From the NCBI GenBank assembly GCA_021432635.1, contig MU270028.1, forward strand, positions 1-57,349: a stretch of DNA of 57,349 nt. The letters run 5' to 3'. Below the pieces are notes generated by a model. The model was not told the DNA's origin and made no database searches. It saw nothing but the letters and a program-made list of their open reading frames with translations. A program made the translations under genes and the position numbers. Positions 1-11,338 of this stretch are shown here, one piece after another. The DNA is from Thozetella sp. PMI_491 (lineage: Eukaryota > Ascomycota > Sordariomycetes > Chaetosphaeriales > Chaetosphaeriaceae). The stretch's first letter is position 1, and each line of letters opens with the position of its first letter.

Positions 1-2920
1 GGGATGGTCTGCCCCGAGCTTGGTCTTGCGAGTCTCCATCACCTCCACCTCCAGCCTCTCGGCCTCGTCCCACCGGCCTCGGTCCTTAACTACTAATGCA
101 AACAGCGACTTACTTCTTAGAGTCACTATACCCTCCTTCCCAAGCCGCTTCTCTCGAGCCCTCCAAGCCTTTCTCACCATCGGCTCCGCCATGTCGTATT
201 TCCCTTGTAGCCACGCATACCATCCGCCGTTATGTAGGAGAGTCGCCCACGCTTCCAGACTATCCCCCTTTACTTGATGGTGGAGCGCGGCTTGGACATG
301 CGAAAATAGAAGACCGCAAGTCGCCCAGTTCTCGTATTCTCCGGTAGGGAACGCCGCTGCCATCCGTCTCACATACTGTTGCTGGAACTTCTCCTGCTGG
401 CCCGACACCTCCAGCCACTTCCTCGTCGACAGCTGCACGAGGTTGTGCATCTCAAACTCACATCCTCCCTCGTTCGCCGTGACAAGAGAGTAGTCCCGCA
501 GCATGGTCACATCGTCCTCAAATGTGTCGTCCGCATTGCTCTCGTCGCCGTCACAGGCATTGCCCGATTCGCTGTCTGAAGGACTGTTGCTTGCGCAGGG
601 CGCACCGTCGCCATCCTTGTGCCCTCTTAAAACCCTCTCTGGAATCCCTTGCCGATCGAAGAAGCTCATAAAGGCCAGTAGATCCGCTGCCGTAGGTTGC
701 CTAGTTCGAATGTGATCGAAGGAGATGCGCCAAGTTGTGAGTACCGCGTTTGATGCCCCTCCGTCCCGCCGCAGATCTCCCGCGTCGTGCGTGAGCAGTC
801 TCGTCTTGGTGCGCTCGTTCTCTCTGAACTCGTCCAGGTATTTCTTTAGCGAGGTTCGCGGCGCCCGCGCTTGTATGTAGGCTGCCGCCTGGCAGATCGC
901 CAGTGGAACAAGGTCAAGTGCCAGAACCAGATCACCCGCCGCCTCTCCATCCCAGTGTGTGTACGAGCTCAGCTTCGTCTGCAGAAGCGCGAGTGCTTCC
1001 GCCTTTGTCATCGGTCCCACCTCGATCGATCTTTCGCGCCTCCCGGTTAACCGATCGGCCAGCTGCTTGTCGCGCGTCGTCACGACGATGCATCCATTAG
1101 GGCTTTGCGGTAAGTATGTCGCAAGCCGCTGCTCTTGTACGCCTTCTACCGTGCCAAAGAACACATCTTGGTCGTCCGCGCTGTCCAGTATCATTAGCCA
1201 TCTGCCGTTCCGCTCGTTCGACAGCCATCGGTAGACGAGCTGTGCTATGTTGGCTTTGGGCTCATGCCGGCCCGCGAGCTCCAGGCAATCGGCGATAGCT
1301 CGATAGCCTTCCTCTACACGCGTGCGTGTGCCGGCGTGCACCCAAAACACCGAGGTGGCAGCCGACTTTTCGCGAACGCGGTAGACGAGCTCGATGGCGA
1401 GCTGCGATTTGCCGACACCGCCGAGGCCGACGAGGGCGACCCGGTGAGGCGGCTGTGAGCATTTTTGATCGAGCTGGTCGAGTAGGTTCCCGCGGTGGAC
1501 AAATTCGAGGTCGCGGCAGAAGGGGATCAAAACAGACGGCTGGGGTGATGTCTCTGGTCTGAAGCCCTGTCTGTCCAAAGGCAACTCGAATGCCCGTTGG
1601 ACTTCTGCAGCAATAGTGCCTAAGACCAGCTGGCAGACACTACCGTTGACCGAGTCAAATTTGCAGATCGCGCTATGGTCTGCGTCTATCGCTACCTGCT
1701 TTTCGTGTGACTCGGGGAGATTGAGGGTCGCAGACTTCTTATCGACGATAATCTGTTGCCTGTCAGCGCGCAATCTTTTCGGAATCTTCTGAGAGACATA
1801 TAATGCCTGTCTTGCCATACGATTGGCACTCGAAAAAATTCACGATGAAAAACTTGTCGGGCAAGTTGCGGGACTGCTCAAACCGTTTAGTCGCCGCATC
1901 GGAGTTCTTCTTGAGCGCTTCCAGAAGATCATTGGGAGGGTTGCGGAAGGCTACTCTCGCTAGTTCGGCCACAATAGCTCCGACGCTGACATGGTTTCCA
2001 CCTTGGTGGGGGGTAGCAAAGAATACCACAAGACGAGTTGCTTCGACGATGGACGTATACGATCGAGCTAGTGTCGCTTCGACAAGAGCCTAGTGGTCAT
2101 TAATAAGGGAAGTGTTTCGCTTCGATAGGCTGCTGACTTGTTTTACCACCAACCCACCGAGGCTGTGGCAAATGAACATGAGCGGGCGTGTCGGCGTGTC
2201 CTATGCTTTGTCAGACTGGGATCTATTACCGTGCAAACATAAGCTACCTACTTCCCGCTTCAGGTGGAGCCACTCCAACAGGCTTCTTGCATGGTCATCG
2301 AACCTCATCGCAGAGGTGCCTTTAGCAGGGCTGGTATTGTAGGCGAAAAGCATCACACGAGAGGGTCTCCGAAGGCGGTTCGGGAGGAAATCTCTGAGCC
2401 ATAGTTTACCGCCCTTAGTCCAGGTGTCTCGTGCGTGGTCTGCATTGCCCTTAAAATTGAGGCCATGGACCGCCACAACACTGACGCAGAGTCCGTTAAT
2501 GGATGGGAGGGTCACCGGCGGAGAATACACGTACTCGATCTTCCCAGTCTCCCCGTCTCGCCTGGATCGGTCATCAGACATACTGTCGTAAATGACATAG
2601 AGTCCTGGCTCTTGGACATTCAAAGCCTCGCTCTCGCTTGCCTCGCCCAGCGGTTCTTTGGGCCAAGGCTCCTCGGTACCTACCGCGCGACTAGGACTTC
2701 CCTTTTTGGAACTATCTGCTGCGGGCGACGGGCTGGCTGCTTTGGAGCGGATTGCGATGGGTGCTGGTCTATGTCAGTTGAGAACGCGACAATTGCTCCC
2801 TCTCCTACCGTGAGGTAGGGCTGCCGTCGAGGATGCCTCAGCCACCTCCATCCTCCGGCCCTCTGAGTTCTTTCCTCCCGGCCTGAGTCGCTTCCACCAC
2901 CCAGGGGATTTGCCAGACAT
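1..2920 (-). CDS. NOD-like receptor: SesB-like hydrolase, NB-ARC, TPR (3' end outside window)
   Basis: Fungal STAND receptor of the alpha/beta-hydrolase-NB-ARC-TPR type, expected to act in the cytoplasm in non-self recognition or incompatibility. Start chosen at 2918-2920 (MSGKSPGWW). Exons 2920-2809, 2763-2252, 2200-2138, 2089-1821, 1759-<1; phases agree across all four introns. The N-terminal SesB-like domain shows AVHGLNFKG and the nucleophile motif CHSLGGLVVKQ (Ser221), then VVFFATPHQGG. The NB-ARC has a perfect P-loop, VGLGGVGKSQ (about residues 429-438, near 1404-1433), VFWVHAG, an LMILDSADD Walker B-like stretch, VVTTRD, and an MHN motif replacing MHD (about residue 756, near 445-450). 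The last visible residues, RGRWDEAERLEVEVMETRK, are a typical fungal tetratricopeptide start. The frame stays open to base 1, so repeat number and C-terminus are unknown. The domain architecture is seen directly; the role is inferred from the family. Confidence 0.9.
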
Positions 2921-3447
2921 AGTTTGCTTGCCCTTTTGAAAGAGAAGAAGTACCAAGCATCACCGCATGATGGTGTTGTGCAGTCGGCCTCAGCCGCGGG
3001 GCGTGACTGTCAGATAATGATGGCCGCACGTGACGAGCTGACCATAGTCCAATAGCGATGATCGAAAACCGCCTGCGAATGGCTATCTGCTTATGTTGCA
3101 CCCAAAGGCCATTGAACAGCAGCAAATCGGAGTGAAGATGCATACACCCAACGAGAAAAAGTACGCACGTGATGCTGCTGAGATTACCCAGTCATGAAAC
3201 AGACACAAGCATCATACCTATCTACAGATCTACAGGTATGGACGCCGACCGTCTGTCTTTTCATGGACAACATATTTAGCTGTCATCCCGCGTCTTTTAC
3301 ACATATTGTAAGATAAAATAACCTGTGATTGTTCTTGTAACTATTTATTATAATTATTATACTCAAACTTAGAATATAACCGGCTGCATCAATCTCAGCA
3401 GTCGCACTGAGCTATCCGCTGTATCGACAGAGACACCACCGAATCAT
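2921..3447. other. Intergenic, receptor upstream region
   Basis: No convincing gene. This includes the 5' side of the receptor gene and an AT-rich stretch at about 3290-3370. Open frames here have no family features and overlap on both strands. Confidence 0.5.
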
Positions 3448-4104
3448 CTAGAGTAGCCGACGAATGCTTGCAGAAGCGCCTTGGGACAATGGGGTGGTTA
3501 TAGACCAGGTCACGCTGAACGTTCGTCTTATCCGTGCCCTCCTCTTCAACTTCCATACAAATGTAACTAACTCGCATCGAACTACTTCGAATTCCTGGCC
3601 GGGGAGGAAACGTCTCTCTTCGCTAGGGGTCCAGTCAATAACGAATAGATCCTGCTTTAGGCTGATATGAATGAGGCCTCTCTCTTTCGCGTTGCCTTTA
3701 TGGACTGCCAGAAAGGCAGCTTTCCATCTCTCAAAGTTTTCGTAGTAATCGTCGACATGGGAAGAACCGTCTATAGGCCTGATGTCCCAGAACTTCTTTG
3801 AAACCAAGTTGTGAGGTCCCTCAACTTTCGAAACAGGAATCTTGGTAGAGTAGACGCTCAGCGCACGATGACGGCTTTCGCGGCTCACCATGAGAAAAGG
3901 GCTGATGAGTTGTTTTGTGGGCATGACTCTGATATGCTGGCCGTTGTCCTGAAACAGATTTATGAAAACGACGTGAGTATTAAGTTCCGAATGGATTGCA
4001 TTGTCGATGATTTGCTGTCTTAGCTCAGGAGGCAGCCGAGGGAATGGGTTGAAGCACTGATCGTTGGCTCCTCCATAGTCTGGGCAGATTTTTAGGGCAG
4101 ATTT
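3448..4104 (-). CDS. 2EXR-domain protein, 5' end unresolved
   Basis: The open frame carries a clear 2EXR motif near 4060-4020: CFNPFPRLPPELRQQIIDNA. It continues with LISPFLMVSRESRHRALSVY, the usual second conserved block (tablet-leading hydrophobic plus SRESR), and later ISLKQDLFVIDW and FEVVRCELVTF. 2EXR proteins are a large fungal family of unknown biochemical function. No in-frame ATG lies upstream of the motif before a stop at 4105-4107; an ATG at about 4075 is out of frame. The start is therefore missing, in another exon, or lost by a small indel. The last 30 or so residues (RRARIRRTFSVTW onward) look like read-through of an intron that may begin at the GTATGG near 3555. Domain call firm, gene model weak. 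Confidence 0.55.
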   Translation of the reverse strand, partial: KSALKICPDYGGANDQCFNPFPRLPPELRQQIIDNAIHSELNTHVVFINLFQDNGQHIRVMPTKQLISPFLMVSRESRHRALSVYSTKIPVSKVEGPHNLVSKKFWDIRPIDGSSHVDDYYENFERWKAAFLAVHKGNAKERGLIHISLKQDLFVIDWTPSEERRFLPGQEFEVVRCELVTFVWKLKRRARIRRTFSVTWSITTPLSQGASASIRRLL

Positions 4105-4340
4105 TTAGACTGGTGTGTTATGGAGTAGCACAGGTGGACCTGCCGGCAAGCAGCTCTCCTTATGTAGTCCCTGAAAACGGGCTGACACAGTACACTACTC
4201 AGTGCGCAGTACGAGCCTGAAGCGCTGGTGGTAGGGAATAGCGCGCGTGCAGGGGATGCAGCCCTGTCTGGAGCTACCGTGGGTTGCGGACTCTGCGGCG
4301 GCGCCGAGACTCAAATTAACTTCTGCAGGAGTTCCCGCCG
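4105..4340. other. Intergenic, nothing recognised
   Basis: Short spacer between the 2EXR frame and the WD40 relic. A 13-base direct repeat (GGCAGATTTTTAG) occurs at 4083-4109. No gene seen. Confidence 0.4.
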
Positions 4341-4748
4341 ATGGGCGGGAAGAGACCGGGGGATGTGGACTCCTATGCAAACAGCAGTGACGGTCCCAGC
4401 TTGATTTCGAGCAATTTTGGTACCACTTCCCTTGAGTTTAATATCTCGACACCTCAGTATCTCCATACTCGTGTTGGCACTATCGACTTAGGCTCTACTA
4501 CGACGTCTAGGCCTTTAGACACTAATACGAACCTTCAGAGTCCTTTACCTCAGGCTGTGGGATATGGCTTGAAAAAAGACAAGACTTGGGTGACATACCG
4601 CGGAGAGGATCTGCTATGGTTTCCTCCGGAATACAGACCAGACGTATTGGCCATATTGGAGGGGAGTATAGGCTTAGCCTTCCGCTCCGGGCGTGTGCTG
4701 ATACTAGGGTTCTCACAATACCCTCTTATACCTAAGTACTACATATAG
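4341..4748 (+). pseudogene. C-terminal relic of a WD40-repeat (NLR-type) protein
   Basis: The 135-codon frame ends in a block typical of the extreme C-terminus of fungal NACHT/WD40 proteins: WVTYRGEDLLWFPPEYRPDV, then RSGRVLILGFS, preceded by PQYLHTRVGTIDLGS, which resembles the final blade. There is no NACHT domain, no complete WD40 blade and no plausible start context upstream, so I read it as the 3' end of a decayed gene. It lies 1.4 kb from the receptor at 1-2920, so this may be a site where NLR genes have accumulated and decayed. The motif resemblance comes from knowledge of the family and was not confirmed by a search. Confidence 0.6.
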
Positions 4749-5106
4749 GGTCTTAGTCTCACAGCTCTTAGAGTTGGCCACTGAGAGAAGCATCAGGTGC
4801 TGGGGCACCGCGGATCTATAAGTACATCGGAGAAGTGGCAGAAGTGGCATCTGGTCTAAAACGTGCAGTCGTGTGACATTTCGCCTCAAGCCTAAGATGC
4901 TATCACCATGCGGCTCCCAGCGCGTCTGGAATCTTCGGTCGTGAACTGTAGTAGAGATTGTCGAAGAGCTATGGGTCTCCGCTGGCTCACAATCAGTCTC
5001 AAGATCTCGAACGTGGAGGACTGTCCGAAAGAGCAGAGGCCTGCGCGAGCGCCCCGTTGGCGTAAAGACTCTCATTATATTGGACATGGCTCTCGAAGCC
5101 CTCGTC

Positions 5107-6045
5107 GTTAAGCTGGTTGGCTAAAGTATAGACTGGATTTGGCCTTGATAGCTCTTATTTCGTATGTTGGCTAGCTGGTTATAGATATCTTGTTGTTGTA
5201 TAGGTGTAGAATCTAAGTTTTGTTGTATGTATACGAGGATGTTTCTCGGCTTTATACCAGCTTTAGTTAGCTTTGTGACCTCTTTTTGGTCTGCCAGTTG
5301 TAGGCGACGGTGGGCTGGATGGGCTAGTGGATGAGGACTTGGCTTGTGGTTGTGGATCAAGTGCCGTGGATCTGGATGATACTTTAACGTCTAACTGGAG
5401 ATGTCAAGTAATTCTTTAGCCAGTATTGAGAACTGGCAACTGGTCTTGCGTGTATTTGTATTTTGTATACGGGGGGTAGTTGAGTCTGGTGGTTGACCTG
5501 ATCGATCACAAGCATATATAACTACTTGTTTTCCAGAGTTCTCCTTACGAGACCGGCTAGTGGTGAAAGCGTATCCTCTGGCTGATGCCCATTGGTTAAT
5601 TGTACAAAGCAGCTCCTCTCGAGAGCTGACTCGCCCTCAGGGGGGAGGCAGTCGGCTGGAAACGAAGCCATATTAATCACGCCCGTATAGCATTGCTTAG
5701 GTTTAAGATCTTTTACACGACGCGTTCTCGTAGATATAGTTAGTGGATATTACTAGTGTGGTTTGTGGGGGGGGGGCAGGGGCTAGTTCAACTGGCTCAC
5801 TGGCTGTTTTTTTACTTTTTTTTTTTTTTTACTTTCATTACCTTTACTACGCTTCTTACTAGTTGATATTTACAATATTTACGACCATATATCCACTGCG
5901 CCAACTAGCCGCTTTATTTTTAAAATATAAGGGCATACGATCTTAGATATAGTGGTTGCAGACCATCCCCCTCCCCCCCATATTGGCGATCCCAGGGTTA
6001 GGGTCCAGGCTTACGTAATTCTCACCGGACCGGTAAAATATTAAG
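5107..6045 (-). mobile_element. Truncated Mutator-like element (5' part plus terminal repeat)
   Basis: A minus-strand MULE fragment related to the copies at 7503-12690. The transposase N-terminus starts at 5671 (MASFPADCLPPEG) and continues to about 5107 with HPLAHPAHRRL and RNILVYIQQN. It breaks off just after the segment corresponding to IRxxSYQGQ. Compared with the 9962-10049 copy it has lost one base in GGCGAGTTTAGCTCT (near 5625), a frameshift. Upstream of the ORF, 5690-6045 carries the element's right terminal region: the GTAGATATAG stretch, a homopyrimidine run, the block at 5880-5945, then GATCCCAGGGTTAGGGTCC and TTACGTAA. It is a 5' end that lost its 3' half. Confidence 0.75.
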
Positions 6046-6734
6046 AAGGCGGGTGCTTCGAGCCATCATGCAGATTCGTATTTATAACGGCCACCTCGGC
6101 CTTTACTAGGGTCAGACCCGACTTTCCTTCCAGTCCTAGAGGCGAAGTGGGTGAATCACTAGAAGGTCTGGGTAGGGATTGCCCGTAATATCGCGACGGA
6201 GGCGCCGGAGTTGCGGCAGGAGGCGCTTTCAGGCCTGATAGATGGCTCTATATAAGTTAAGGATGTGTTAAACGATAAACTCTAAGGCATACCGGGGCCG
6301 GCATGTGATGCTCAGCGCAAGGTATAGTCCTTCTACACCACTAGCGCTCCAGTAAGCAGGAGAATGCCTATCACGATCATGCAGCCATGCGGATCACATC
6401 GTAGAAGAAACGACTTGGTAAGTCATGAGACGCCTATGCCCAGAGTACATCCGCTAGACAACCAAGCACAGTCCGCATAAGTACGTCAGACGGACTACAT
6501 CGGCCTCACCGCGGCCCATCCTGCTCCTCCGCCCACGCGGCTTAGTAAAGCTGCTAGATGTCAATGCCAGCCTAGGCACCTGCCTCGTTGGGCTCACAGT
6601 TCTCCAGTACCAGGCCACCCCTCATCTTGGTGCCAGGGTCGGTTATGCCTCAAGAGCTGTGCCAGGGTATGAAGCATAAAGGTCACGATGTGACCATAGA
6701 ACGGGGCGTGCGAGCAGGCTCTGAGGAGGCCCCG
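6046..6734. other. Spacer with a copy of a dispersed repeat
   Basis: No gene. Positions about 6270-6560 resemble the repeat family at 34765-35515: CTCTAAGGCATACCGGGGCC followed by a CAGCGCAAGG...GTCCTTC block. This indicates an old non-coding transposon remnant. The rest is unassigned. Confidence 0.4.
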
Positions 6735-7447
6735 AATAAACAAGCGTCTAAAGTACCAGTCTTGTTACACGAGAACATAATTGAAAATACGAGCCCTCTT
6801 GGAGCCTCCTGTTAGAGCCGCTGGGGACCCTCCCTTTCCCTAATAATAATCGCCACTCGAATGGGTTACCAAGTTCAGCTACTCGAATGGGTTAACTACC
6901 GGGTTCGCCTGCTCGACCTTTTTGGGTTAGAGAGCCAGATGGTGAGCGAATAAGCGAGCGGGCTGAGGATTTGTGTTAGTCGCCGCCAGGCTTATTATGC
7001 GAGTGTCGGCCATCGGCGGTGGATACGCCCCCCATATCCACCATCCCCATCTAAGCCACTTCAGCCACTATATCAACCACTTTTGCGCCCTCATATGGTA
7101 TCAATATCTACACAGCCATATGGCTCAGTGGATATATCATCGTAAAGATGTAGATAGTACCGTATATAGATATATACGGTAGGTAAAAAACAGGGGAAAA
7201 AAAGGAGTAAAAAAAATGGGCCCAGAGCAATAGTTGAACGGCCCTATATGCTGGCCCCCGTACGAATCCTCCGCTGGTCTCGAAGCTTCTACGAAAACGA
7301 TCCATCGAGCTAGCTGTATTAGATTGATCCAGGGCCACGGAATGTCGGGTAGGGGATCCTGCACCTTTCTTCCCCAGGCTATTGCTCCCCTTAGAGTGGA
7401 ACGTTTTCAACTTCAGCCCCGCGACATAAAGCGACTAAAGGCTCGGG
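6735..7447. repeat. ~700-bp dispersed repeat, copy 1
   Basis: This segment recurs in inverted orientation at about 39553-40255. Shared landmarks are AATAAACAAGCGTCTAAAGT, TTAGTCGCCGCCAGGC, GTGGATATATCATCGTAAAG, GGTAGGGGATCCTGCACC and GCGACTAAAGGCTC. It carries no coding frame of note. It could be a terminal region (long TIR or LTR) of an unidentified element. It abuts the left terminal repeat of the composite MULE. Confidence 0.75.
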
Positions 7448-7502
7448 GGCCCATAGGATCACGGGACCCGTGATTTTAATTTTCTCACGGGGCCCGTGGA
7501 TA

Positions 7503-7735
7503 TTACGTAAGCGTGAACCCTAACCCTGGGATCCCCCATATGGGGGGGGTCTACAACTACCATATCTACAATCGTATCCCCTTATATTTTAAAAAACAAA
7601 GCGGCCAGCTGGCGCAGTGGATATATGGTCGTAAATACCGTAAATATCAACTAGTAAAAAGCGTAGTAAAAGCAGTAAAAGTAAAAAAACAGCCAGCAAG
7701 CCAGTTGAACTGCCCCCCCCCCCACTTATACCATT
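7503..7735 (+). repeat. MULE left terminal inverted repeat region
   Basis: Pairs with 12425-12690. Contains a telomere-like GAACCCTAACCCTGGGATCC block, the GGATATATGGTCGTAAATAC stretch and a poly-C/A tract next to the transposase stop. Two short palindromes, CACGGGACCCGTG and CACGGGGCCCGTG, sit just outside at 7468-7500. Confidence 0.75.
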
Positions 7736-10049
7736 AATCCTCCTCAAGAAGCGCACGAAATCCACGTCGACCAGTAAATACTCCATTACGTTCCACCTGT
7801 TGATCCACTCGAGCCTCGATACGGCGCTGCTCGGCTTTGCTCCAGTCCAAGTAAGCCATCTTTACCTCGCGAGACCAAGGCCTACCCTCACAACTCCTAC
7901 CCATCTGCGTCCACTCAAGGCACCAGTTATACTGGGCCCTAGTATAGTATCGAGGCAATCCAGTAGCCTCACGGTAAGCCTCATCCGTGCGGGGAGCTTC
8001 TAGTGGCTGGGCCCTATACCAAGAATCTCTAGCTTGGAGATATCGTTGATACATAGCTCGTGGATCCTCGTGATGGAGCTCCGGGGAGGGGGATAAGGAT
8101 AGCTCTGGCAGCTGCGTGGGTGCTGGCGAGCGCTCTGGCAGCTGCGTGGCCGCTGGCTGGGCTGGCTGGGCTGGCTGGGCTGGCTGGGCTGGCTGGGCTG
8201 GCTGGGCCAGCTGGGCCAGCTGTTCGCTATATCGTTGAGGGCACGCCTTTGAGGCCATTGTATGGCCAGTTTCGTGGCAACGGCTGCAACGAGGTGGTGC
8301 TCTTAGCTTTGGATCCACTCGCTCAAATCCACTAAGCTCGCGGCGAGTGCTTCGTGACGAGCTAGTAGATATCGGATCGATTCGTTGGCGTGGCTCAGCT
8401 AAAAACGGCGTTGGATCTATACGTTGTAAATGCCAGTGGGTATGAAAATGGCTTAGTTGAAGCGGCTGGCTATAAAGATCCTGGATCGTATGGGCACATG
8501 GCAAGCCAGTTGACCGAGTAAAAGCCCCCGTACAAGCTGGAAGTGGTAAAACGCGTAGTCGTTGCCGTTGCTCCTCGACTTTCCGTAAAGCTTCGTATGA
8601 TATCCATCCAAAAACTAGGTTATATAAAGCTTTTGAGAGCTCAATAGGTGTTCGGCTTTGTTACTTGGCTTGGTTAGCTTTAAGTTGAGTAAGCTGGTTA
8701 AAAAGAGCTAGTTTAATTGCTTTCCAAGCTTCAAATAGGTTCAAATCAGAGCGTTGAAGATGTTGTTTTAGGACCCAATGGATACCCTCCACACGTGATG
8801 AAACTGTCGTATTAAAATGGAGGCTTTGATCAACCCATACACGTATAAACTTCTTTTTATATGGAAGCCACGTGGTATAGATATAATGGATTGCCTCAGC
8901 GTAAGTTGGAAGCCAATCCCCCTCAAATTTAGCAAGCCGTTCATGAAAGGCCTCTTCTGTAGGCGATTGGATAATCATATGCCAGTCGTTGTAAAATCGT
9001 GGCCATATCGTATCCTCCTCGCCCTCGTTTTGGTGGCTAAATAATGGCTTACAGTGTTGTAAAACTGCCTTATTAATATGCCATTGGCAAAGCAAAAGTG
9101 TGGCTTGTGGAAGTGTAGTTGAAACGGCATTCATACAAGCTAAACAACGATCCGTAAGAACCACGGATGGGAGCCGTATATCATAAGCTTGGTAAATTGC
9201 CTTTAGTTGAGCTAAAGCCCAGAGGAAATCTCCCTCATCCTCACCATTCATAAAAGCAAAGCCAATACAAAACGATCGTTGACAAGCATCTATACCAACT
9301 ATATCAAGAAATGGCATCTTGTATTTATTGGTTTTATAAGTGTTATCAAGGATTATTATATCTGGATAAGCCTTTAGGAAAGCTAAAGAATCAGGGTGGG
9401 TAAAAAGGATAGCTTTGATCTCGCTAGTACCCTCATCGTAGCAAATACGGCTCCAAAAGCCTTCAGTATTCAGCTGGCTTGCTAAAGCATTGATTGGATT
9501 CTGGCCTTGGTAGCTTGCTCGTCGTATATCGGCTAGTCGATTATAGATATCTTGTTGATCTGGAGTTGAGTGTGTGTTTTGTTGTATATATGCCTGGATA
9601 TTTCGTGGTTGTATACCAGCGTTGGATAGCTTGGTAATAGTTGTAAGATCTTCTTTTGTAAGGCGACGATGGACTGGATGAGCTAGTAGTGTATGGATAG
9701 TAGGCGTATGATTATGGTGAGAGTGTTGTGGATTAGGTCGATATTTTAAAGACCAGGTAGATTTATCAAGAGACTCTTTAGCCAAGACTGAGAATAAACA
9801 ACCAGTTTTACGCGAAGCTGTCGCTCGTACACGTGGAGTATCTGGGTTTGGCGGCTGGCCGTATCGATCGCAAGCATATGTGATTACTTGCTTTCCAGAC
9901 TTCTCTTTAGTGGATCGGCTAGGTGTAAAGCCATATCCTCTGGTTGATGCCCATTGGTTGATTGAACGAAACAGCTCCTCTCGAGAGCTAAACTCGCCCT
10001 CAGGGGGGAGGCAGTCGGCTGGAAACAAAGCCATCTTGATCAAGATCAT
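7734..10049 (-). pseudogene. MULE transposase copy A (one nonsense codon)
   Basis: A Mutator-family transposase of about 771 codons. The N-terminal FAR1/WRKY-like DNA-binding region has FSSREELFRSINQWASTRGY and GKQVITYACDR. The MULE DDE core has IIILDNTYKTNKYKMPFLDI (first Asp), VVLTDRCLACMNAV (second Asp) and LLLCQWHINKAV (the C/W-H signature). The C-terminus holds a zinc knuckle, CSRCHETGHTMASKAC (C-x2-C-x4-H-x6-C). The only break seen is a TAA at 8661-8663, where copy B reads arginine/glutamine codons; CAA or CAG to TAA is the RIP direction. After the stop the same frame continues to 7734. It is therefore one codon from an open frame and may have died recently. A 9-nt repeat at 8153-8212 encodes a Pro-Ala-Gln tract. 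Confidence 0.85.
8153..8212 (-). repeat. In-frame 9-nt minisatellite in transposase A
   Basis: Tandem GGCTGGGCT units translate on the minus strand as repeated Pro-Ala-Gln. The tract lies between the zinc knuckle and the C-terminal domain. The copy number differs from the matching tract at 10369-10445 (fewer here), so the array length varies between copies without breaking the frame. Confidence 0.85.
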
Positions 10050-10368
10050 ATAGCGTTGCTTAGTTTAATATCCTTTACGCGACGCGTTCGCGTAGATATA
10101 GTGGATACTAGTGCGGTTTGTGGGGGGAGCAGTTCAACTGGCTGGCTGGCTGTTTTTTTTAACTTTTTTTTAGTTTTAAAAAAAAAAAAATTGAGGCAAA
10201 CCAGTAGCCTTACGGTAAGCCTCATTAGTACGGGGAGCTTCTAGTGGCTGGGCCCTATACCAAGAATCTCTAGCTTGGAGATATTGTTGATATATAGCTC
10301 GTGGATCGTTGCTGTGGAGCTCTGGGGAGGGGGATAGAGATAGCTGTGACAGCTGGCTGGGCGTTGGC

Positions 10369-10445
10369 TGGGCTGGCTGGGCTGGCTGGGCTGGCTGGGC
10401 TGGCTGGGCTGGCTGGGCTGGCTGGGCTGGCTGGGCTCGCTGGGC
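10369..10445 (-). repeat. In-frame 9-nt minisatellite in transposase B
   Basis: Same GGCTGGGCT unit as at 8153-8212 but longer, giving a Pro-Ala-Gln tract, with two diverged units (GGCTCGCTG) at one end. Confidence 0.85.
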
Positions 10446-11235
10446 TCGCTGGGCTAGCCGAGCCAGCTGTTCGTCGTATCGTTGAGGGCAGGATTTTGAG
10501 GCCATTGTATGACCGATTTGGTGGCATCGGCTGCAACGAGGTGGTGCTTTTGGCTTTGGATCAACTCGTTCAAATCCACTAAGCTCGCGACGAGTGCTTC
10601 GTGACGTAGTATATGGATCGATTCGCTGGCGTGGCTCAGCTAAAAATGGCTTAGGATCCATACGTTGTAAGTGCCAATGGGTGTGAAAGTGGGTAAGTTG
10701 AAGCGGCTGGCCGTAAAGATCATGGATCGTATGGGCACATGGCAAGCCAGTTGACTGGGTAAAAGCTCCCGTACAAGCTGGAAGTGGTTGAACGCGTTCC
10801 TGCTGGTTTTGGACCATCCGTAAGGCTTCGTATGATATCCAGCCATAAACTTGGCCGAAGAGAGCTTCTGGAAGATTAAGGAGCTTTTTTTGCTGACGAG
10901 CCTGGTTGGCTTTAAGCTCAGTAAGCTGGTGGAAAAGAGCTAGTTTAATACTCTTCCAAACCATAAAAAGATCCAGTTGAGAATGAGGTAAATATTGCTT
11001 TATTACCTAGTGTATACCCTCCACACGAGAGGAAACGACCGTATTAAAATGGGTATTCTGATCCACCCACGCTTGTACGATCTTTTCCTTATGAGGGTCA
11101 AGCCACGTAGCTTTAAGATAGCTTACTTCCTCAACGTAAGCTGGAAGCCATTCACGCTCAAGCTCGGCAAGCCGTTCGTTGTAAGCTTCCTCTGTAGGGG
11201 ATTGGACCAACGTATGCCAGCAGCTGTAAAAGCGG

Positions 11236-11338
11236 GACCAATCTGTAGCTGGATCTATAGCTGGATCTGTAGCTGGATCTATAGCTGGATCTATAGCTGG
11301 ATCTGTAGCTGGATCTGTAGCTAGATCTGTAGCTGGAT
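11236..11338 (-). repeat. 12-nt coding minisatellite (Asp-Pro-Ala-Thr/Ile)
   Basis: Tandem GGATCTGTAGCT/GGATCTATAGCT units encode repeated D-P-A-T or D-P-A-I on the minus strand. The tract is absent at the homologous place in copy A, so it expanded after the two copies diverged. Confidence 0.85.

Noticed and set aside
8060..8335. Leu-Ala-Gly-rich plus-strand frame
   Set aside because: Antisense shadow of the Pro-Ala-Gln minisatellite in the MULE transposase; the same holds for 10301-10582.
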